Source of the DNA: Pseudomonadota bacterium
Lineage (GTDB): Bacteria; Pseudomonadota; Gammaproteobacteria; Burkholderiales; Burkholderiaceae_F
Reading direction: 5' to 3'
Assembly: GCA_029778535.1 (NCBI GenBank)
Contig: JAKOQB010000198.1
Location: 1 to 64,000 of the forward strand
Length of the DNA: 64,000 bases
Both the position numbers and the translations under genes were made by a program. Below, piece after piece: positions 60,454 through 64,000 of this stretch (positions are counted from its first letter, which is position 1; every line of letters begins with the position of its first letter). Below the pieces are notes generated by a model, which was not told the DNA's origin, searched no databases, and was given only the letters and a program-made list of their open reading frames with translations.

Positions 60454-62067
60454 TCAAAACCGCACCGGCTCGACATACCGCCCGAACACCTTGACCAGCT
60501 CGTTCGTGATCTCGCCGACGCTCGCATACGCCTTCACCGCCTCGACGATCGCCGGCATCAGGTTCACGCCCGAGCGCGCATCGTCCGCCACGCGCGCGAG
60601 CGCCTTCGCCACCCCCGCATTGTCTCGTTCTGCGCGCACCCGATTCAACGCCGCGATCTGCGCGCGCGCGTCGTCTTCCTTGTACGGATGGAACTCGACC
60701 ACGCGCTCGGGCTCCTCTTCGCTCTGATAACAGTTGACGCCGACCTTGCGGAACGTGCCCGACTCGATCTCGCGCTGGCGCTGGTACGCCTGCGCCGACA
60801 CGCGCGCCTGCACGATGCCTTCGGACACCAGCCGCACGATGCCGCCCTCGGCGTCGACCTCGGCCATGATGCGCTCCATCTCGGCGCGCATCTGGTTGGT
60901 CAGCGTCTCGACGTAAAACGAGCCGCCGAGCGGATCGGCGGTGTCGGTCAGCCCCATCTCCTCGATCAGAAGCTGCATCGTGCGCAGCGAGATGCGCTGC
61001 GCGTACTCGCTCGGGATCGTGTACGCCTCGTCGAAGCAGCACAGCGCCATCGTCTGCGCGCCGGACAGCGCGGAGATCAGCGCGTAGTACGCGCCGCGCA
61101 CGATGTTCAACTCCGGCTGCTCGGCGGTCAGCCCGCCGCCGCCGCCGCCGGCGATCATGCGCAGCCACATCGAGCCCGGCTGCGTCGCGCCGTACTGCTC
61201 CTTCATGATCTTGGCCCACAGGCTGCGGCCGGCGCGAAACTTCGCGACCTGCTCGAAGATGTTGCCGAAGATGTTGAAGTTGTACGACAGCCGCCCGGCG
61301 AATTCGTCCACCGGCAGCCCGCGCCTGATCACCTCGTCCGCGTACGCCTTGGCGATGCAGAACGCGTACGCCATCTCCTGCGTCGGTGTGGCTCCCGATT
61401 CGCGGATGTGATAGCCGCACACCGACACCGGGCTGTACTTCGGCGCGTGCCTGGCACAGTATTCGATCGTGTCGCCGACCAGGCGAATCGAAGGCTGCAC
61501 CGGGAAGATCCACGTGCCGCGGCCGATGAACTCCTTCAGGATGTCGTTCTGCGCGGTGCCGCGCAGCTTTCGCACCTCGTAGCCGCGCTTGTCGGCCATC
61601 GCCAGGTACATCGCGATCAGGATCGCCGCCGCGCCGTTGATCGTCAGCGACACCGTGATCTTGTCCAGATCGATGCCGTCGAACGCGATCTCGAAATCGC
61701 GCAGCGTGTCGATCGCCATGCCGACGCGCCCGACCTCGCCCTCGGCCTGCGGATCGTCGGAGTCGAGCCCGCACTGCGTCGGCAGGTCGAACGCGACGTT
61801 CAGTCCCGTCTGCCCGTTGGCGATCAGGTACTTGAAGCGCGCGTTGGTGTCGGCCGCGTTGCCGAAGCCCGTGTACTGCCGCATCGTCCACGGCTGCTTG
61901 CGGTACATCAGCGGGTGGATGCCGCGCGTGAACGGATATTCGCCGGGGCGGCCGAGCATCGCCAGCCCGCCGCTCGCCTCAACGTCCTCGGCCGTGTACA
62001 GCGGCGCAATCGCGATGCCGGATTCGTTGAACCGAGGTTCGAGTTCGGTGGCCTGGTCGCGTTTCAT
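60454..62067 (-). CDS. B12-dependent acyl-CoA mutase large subunit with altered active-site segment
   Basis: A 537-residue methylmalonyl-CoA mutase-family catalytic subunit without the B12 domain. PWTMRQYTGFGNAADTNARF keeps Tyr65 (Tyr89 of methylmalonyl-CoA mutase) and PVQPSIRLV keeps the carboxylate-binding Arg, as does GYHIRESG its His. But GYDSDHP is GLDSDDP, and RTHSQTSGWSLT is replaced by LRMIAGGGGGGLT (six glycines near residues 306-311). LNVAFDL has Ala where 2-hydroxyisobutyryl-CoA mutase has Asp. It is thus neither a standard methylmalonyl- nor hydroxyisobutyryl-CoA mutase, and its substrate is unknown. Coupled by ATGA to the B12 subunit gene. Confidence 0.85.
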   Translation of the reverse strand: MKRDQATELEPRFNESGIAIAPLYTAEDVEASGGLAMLGRPGEYPFTRGIHPLMYRKQPWTMRQYTGFGNAADTNARFKYLIANGQTGLNVAFDLPTQCGLDSDDPQAEGEVGRVGMAIDTLRDFEIAFDGIDLDKITVSLTINGAAAILIAMYLAMADKRGYEVRKLRGTAQNDILKEFIGRGTWIFPVQPSIRLVGDTIEYCARHAPKYSPVSVCGYHIRESGATPTQEMAYAFCIAKAYADEVIRRGLPVDEFAGRLSYNFNIFGNIFEQVAKFRAGRSLWAKIMKEQYGATQPGSMWLRMIAGGGGGGLTAEQPELNIVRGAYYALISALSGAQTMALCCFDEAYTIPSEYAQRISLRTMQLLIEEMGLTDTADPLGGSFYVETLTNQMRAEMERIMAEVDAEGGIVRLVSEGIVQARVSAQAYQRQREIESGTFRKVGVNCYQSEEEPERVVEFHPYKEDDARAQIAALNRVRAERDNAGVAKALARVADDARSGVNLMPAIVEAVKAYASVGEITNELVKVFGRYVEPVRF

Positions 62068-62459
62068 GCGTTTGCCTTGATGAAGTCGCAGATCGCGTCG
62101 AGCTTCGAGCCGGTGGGAAAGATCCCCTTGAAGCCGAGCGCGCGCAGCCCGTCGTGGTCCTGCGCCGGCAAATTGCCGCCGATGATCCACAGCTTGTCGG
62201 TCAGGCCCGCTTCCTCCAGCAGCGGCTTCAGCCGCCGGCAGAACGCGAGGTGCGAGCCGGCCATGCTGGAGAGGGCGATGACGTCGACGTCTTCCTGCGT
62301 GGCGATGCGGGTGATCTGCTCCGGCGTCTGGCGCAGCCCGGTGTAGATCACTTCGAAGCCGGCGTCGCGCAGCGCACGCGCAACCACCTTGGCGCCCTGG
62401 TCGTGGCCGTCCAACCCGGGCTTGGCGAGCACGACACGGATATGTCTGTCTCCGCTCAT
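62064..62459 (-). CDS. B12-binding small subunit of the acyl-CoA mutase
   Basis: The 131-residue protein is a lone cobalamin-binding domain. LAKPGLDGHDQGAKVVARAL contains the DxHxxG motif with the cobalt-ligating His19, followed by VIALSSMAGSHLAFCRRL and WIIGGNLPAQD. Separate large and small subunits are typical of 2-hydroxyisobutyryl-CoA-mutase-like and archaeal-type enzymes. ATGA overlaps at both ends with the dehydrogenase and the large subunit show the three are made together. Confidence 0.92.
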   Translation of the reverse strand: MSGDRHIRVVLAKPGLDGHDQGAKVVARALRDAGFEVIYTGLRQTPEQITRIATQEDVDVIALSSMAGSHLAFCRRLKPLLEEAGLTDKLWIIGGNLPAQDHDGLRALGFKGIFPTGSKLDAICDFIKANA

Positions 62460-63589
62460 GCGGTGACCTCCTTGGCGATGACCAGTTTCAGGATCTCGCT
62501 CGTGCCCCCGCCGATCAGCGTGAAGCGCACGTCGCGCAAGTACCGCTGCACCGGGTACTCCATCGCGTAGCCGTATGAGGCCAGCACGCGCGCGGCCTGG
62601 TCGCAGATCGACGCCGCCGTTTCGGTGGCGTTGAGCTTGCACATCGCCGCTTCCTTGTGATGCGGGCGATCGTGATCGCGCAGCCACGCGGCGTAGTAGA
62701 CGAGCTGCGTGGCGGCTTCGAGCGCCGTGGCCATCTCGGCCAGCTTGAACTGGATCGCCTGGAAGCGGTTGATCGGCTTGCCGAACTGCTTGCGCTCGGA
62801 TGCATAGCGCGTCGCTTCCGCCAGCGCCGCGCGCGCAACGCCGAGCGCCATCGCGCCGGTGATGATGCGGATCTCCGCCAGCGTCTTGCGCAAATGGCCT
62901 TCGCCGTCGCCTTCCTCCTTCGACAGCCGGTGCGAACCGGGAACGAAGCAGTCGTCGAACGCGACCTCGGAGGTCGGCAGCGCCCACACGCCCATCTTGT
63001 GGATCGCGCGGCCGACCGAGAGGCCCTTGAACGAGCGTTCGACCAGGAAGATCGTCAGCTTCTTCTCCGCGCCCGCGCGCGCGAACACGGTGAAGAAGTC
63101 CGCCACCGGCGCCGACGTGATCCAGGTCTTCTGGCCGTTGAGCACGAAGCCGCCATCGACCTTCTTGGCGAAGGTCGCGATGCCGTCCAGATCCGAGCCG
63201 GCATTGGGCTCCGTCATGCAGATCGCGCCGATCTTCTCGCCTCTGAGCGCGGGCTTGAACAGCCGCTCGACGATATCCGCATTGCCGAGCATGTGCAGGA
63301 ACTTGGTCCCCATCAGCGACTGCATCGCCGCCGCCCCCGCGAGCGACATCGACCCGCGCGCGATCTGCTCGAGTGCCAAGCAGAACTCCGTCAGCCCCAT
63401 CCCCGTGCCGCCGACGTCCTCCGGGTAGCGCATGCCGAAGAAGCCGAGCGCAGCCAGCTCGTCGAACAGCGCGCGCGGGAACGCATGCGCCTCGTCGATC
63501 GCCGCCGCCTGCGGCGCGATGCGCTCGTCGGCGAAGCGCGCGAAGGTGTCGCGCACTGCGCGTTGGTCGGGGGTTAGGTCAAAGTTCAT
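62456..63589 (-). CDS. Acyl-CoA dehydrogenase without the usual catalytic glutamate
   Basis: This 377-residue flavoprotein has MNFDLTPDQRAVRDTFARFA, ICMTEPNAGSDLDGIATFAKKVDGGFVLNGQKTWITSAPVADFFTVFAR, and RYASERKQFGKPINRFQAIQFKLAEMA. Near the C-terminus, YEGTSEI-type sequence reads LIGGGTSEILKLVIAKE, so the glutamate at the short-chain/medium-chain position is Gly. The base may lie elsewhere, as in long-chain or isovaleryl-CoA dehydrogenases, or the reaction may differ. It is the first gene of the minus-strand run that continues through the mutase and Mo hydroxylase. Confidence 0.88.
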   Translation of the reverse strand: MNFDLTPDQRAVRDTFARFADERIAPQAAAIDEAHAFPRALFDELAALGFFGMRYPEDVGGTGMGLTEFCLALEQIARGSMSLAGAAAMQSLMGTKFLHMLGNADIVERLFKPALRGEKIGAICMTEPNAGSDLDGIATFAKKVDGGFVLNGQKTWITSAPVADFFTVFARAGAEKKLTIFLVERSFKGLSVGRAIHKMGVWALPTSEVAFDDCFVPGSHRLSKEEGDGEGHLRKTLAEIRIITGAMALGVARAALAEATRYASERKQFGKPINRFQAIQFKLAEMATALEAATQLVYYAAWLRDHDRPHHKEAAMCKLNATETAASICDQAARVLASYGYAMEYPVQRYLRDVRFTLIGGGTSEILKLVIAKEVTA

Positions 63590-64000
63590 TTCGTCGCTTG
63601 CACTTCGAGGGAGCGGAGCAGCAAAGGTGCGTGCGAGCAGGCCTCCGCGCGCCACTGCGGCGGTCTGCGCTTCGCTCCGACTTCCCTCCGATGCTCGCGA
63701 CCGTCGCCCGTCGCGTAACTCACTTCGCTCACTGCGTTCGCTTCGTTCGGACAGACGCGCCGAATTGGTTTACGTGGCGCGCTGGCGCGCGCGGCGACGG
63801 CCGCTGCGCTTTTGGCTCCGGCTAACAAGCGCTTCGCGCTTATTACCCTACGCCGCAACTTCGTTGTCGGCGCCGCATAGGCGCGCTGCGACCTGCCCGC
63901 ACACCCCTTTGCGATGAGGCGACAGCAGTTCACGAAGGCTGACAGCGCGGCCAGAGCGGTGGTCGGTACCCGGCAGGGGCGATTTGTGGGGCGACGAGAA
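63590..64000. repeat. Non-coding, repeat-like region at the right edge
   Basis: About 410 bases with short inverted motifs such as AAGCGCTTCGCGCTT and CTTCGCTCACTGCGTTCGCT. The minus frame gives a peptide containing CPNEANAVSEVSYATGDGRE, which resembles a repeat-derived peptide common in annotated Burkholderiales genomes rather than a protein. The promoter of the acyl-CoA dehydrogenase operon must lie here, but no consensus stands out. Confidence 0.55.

Noticed and set aside
60454-62067. Calling the mutase a plain methylmalonyl-CoA mutase or 2-hydroxyisobutyryl-CoA mutase
   Set aside because: It lacks the HSQTSGWS segment of the former and the Ile/Asp specificity pair of the latter.
63586-63933. 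A 115-codon minus-strand frame at the right edge
   Set aside because: Its peptide (CPNEANAVSEVSYATGDGRE and similar) is of a type produced by dispersed repeats, and the DNA is full of short palindromes.

Overview
The window is GC-rich, densely packed bacterial DNA, almost certainly from a betaproteobacterium (Burkholderiales/Rhodocyclales-like). Support: the purE-purK-sua5 order, GTG starts with ATGA/GTGA gene overlaps, fused indolepyruvate ferredoxin oxidoreductase, TRAP and CaiB-type CoA-transferase genes, and the short palindromic intergenic repeats typical of that group. No rRNA, tRNA, CRISPR array or replication origin was recognised. Assignments come from reading motifs and gene order; no database search was possible.

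Layout. 1-600: edge of an IS3-family element, then non-coding DNA. 0.6-10.8 kb: a YdiJ-type FAD/Fe-S dehydrogenase, a GntR/FCD regulator with two perfect TTGGTATACCAA palindromes in its divergent promoter, a serine-glyoxylate-type aminotransferase, a TRAP transporter (dctPQM), an enoyl-CoA hydratase and a class III CoA-transferase. 10.9-14.6 kb: purE, purK and sua5, with a small orphan gene and a hicBA toxin-antitoxin pair lodged between purE and purK. 14.7-16.8 kb: a lipoprotein GDSL esterase and an orphan ParA.

16.8-48.6 kb is the core: genes expected to funnel aromatic acids to benzoyl-CoA without oxygen. It holds a PadB-like molybdopterin oxidoreductase, a DUF4863 protein, a 4-HBT thioesterase, an AMP-forming acyl-CoA ligase and a LysR regulator divergent from a phenylglyoxylate-dehydrogenase-like complex (gamma, flavoprotein fused to a ferredoxin domain, alpha, beta). 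That complex is translationally coupled to an unusual ADP-forming-ligase-like protein and a thioesterase. A redox and accessory segment follows (divergent DHFR, GMC oxidoreductase, GST, VOC protein, secreted beta-propeller, frameshifted DUF1499). Then come a GNAT-Rrf2 pair divergent from PadC/PadD-like subunits and hcrCAB, a genuine 4-hydroxybenzoyl-CoA reductase with the diagnostic HcrB [4Fe-4S] cysteines. A hemerythrin, a tandem-GNAT protein, a SufT-like protein and two NnrS-type membrane proteins suggest denitrifying conditions and nitric oxide stress. The fused arylpyruvate:ferredoxin oxidoreductase on the minus strand would supply arylacetyl-CoA. Together these give a plausible route from arylpyruvate via arylacetyl-CoA and arylglyoxylate to benzoyl-CoA, with 4-hydroxybenzoyl-CoA dehydroxylated by HcrABC.

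48.6-63.6 kb on the minus strand is a long run of nearly contiguous genes: acyl-CoA dehydrogenase, two-subunit B12-dependent acyl-CoA mutase with an altered active-site segment, a second xanthine-dehydrogenase-family trio (medium-small-large, without the HcrB cluster), a CoA-transferase, a hydroxyacyl-CoA dehydrogenase/enoyl-CoA hydratase fusion, a LivK-type binding protein, the arylpyruvate oxidoreductase and NnrS. The combination of Mo hydroxylase, B12 mutase and beta-oxidation enzymes matches no pathway I can name and is the best candidate for undescribed chemistry. The last 400 bp are repeat-like non-coding DNA.
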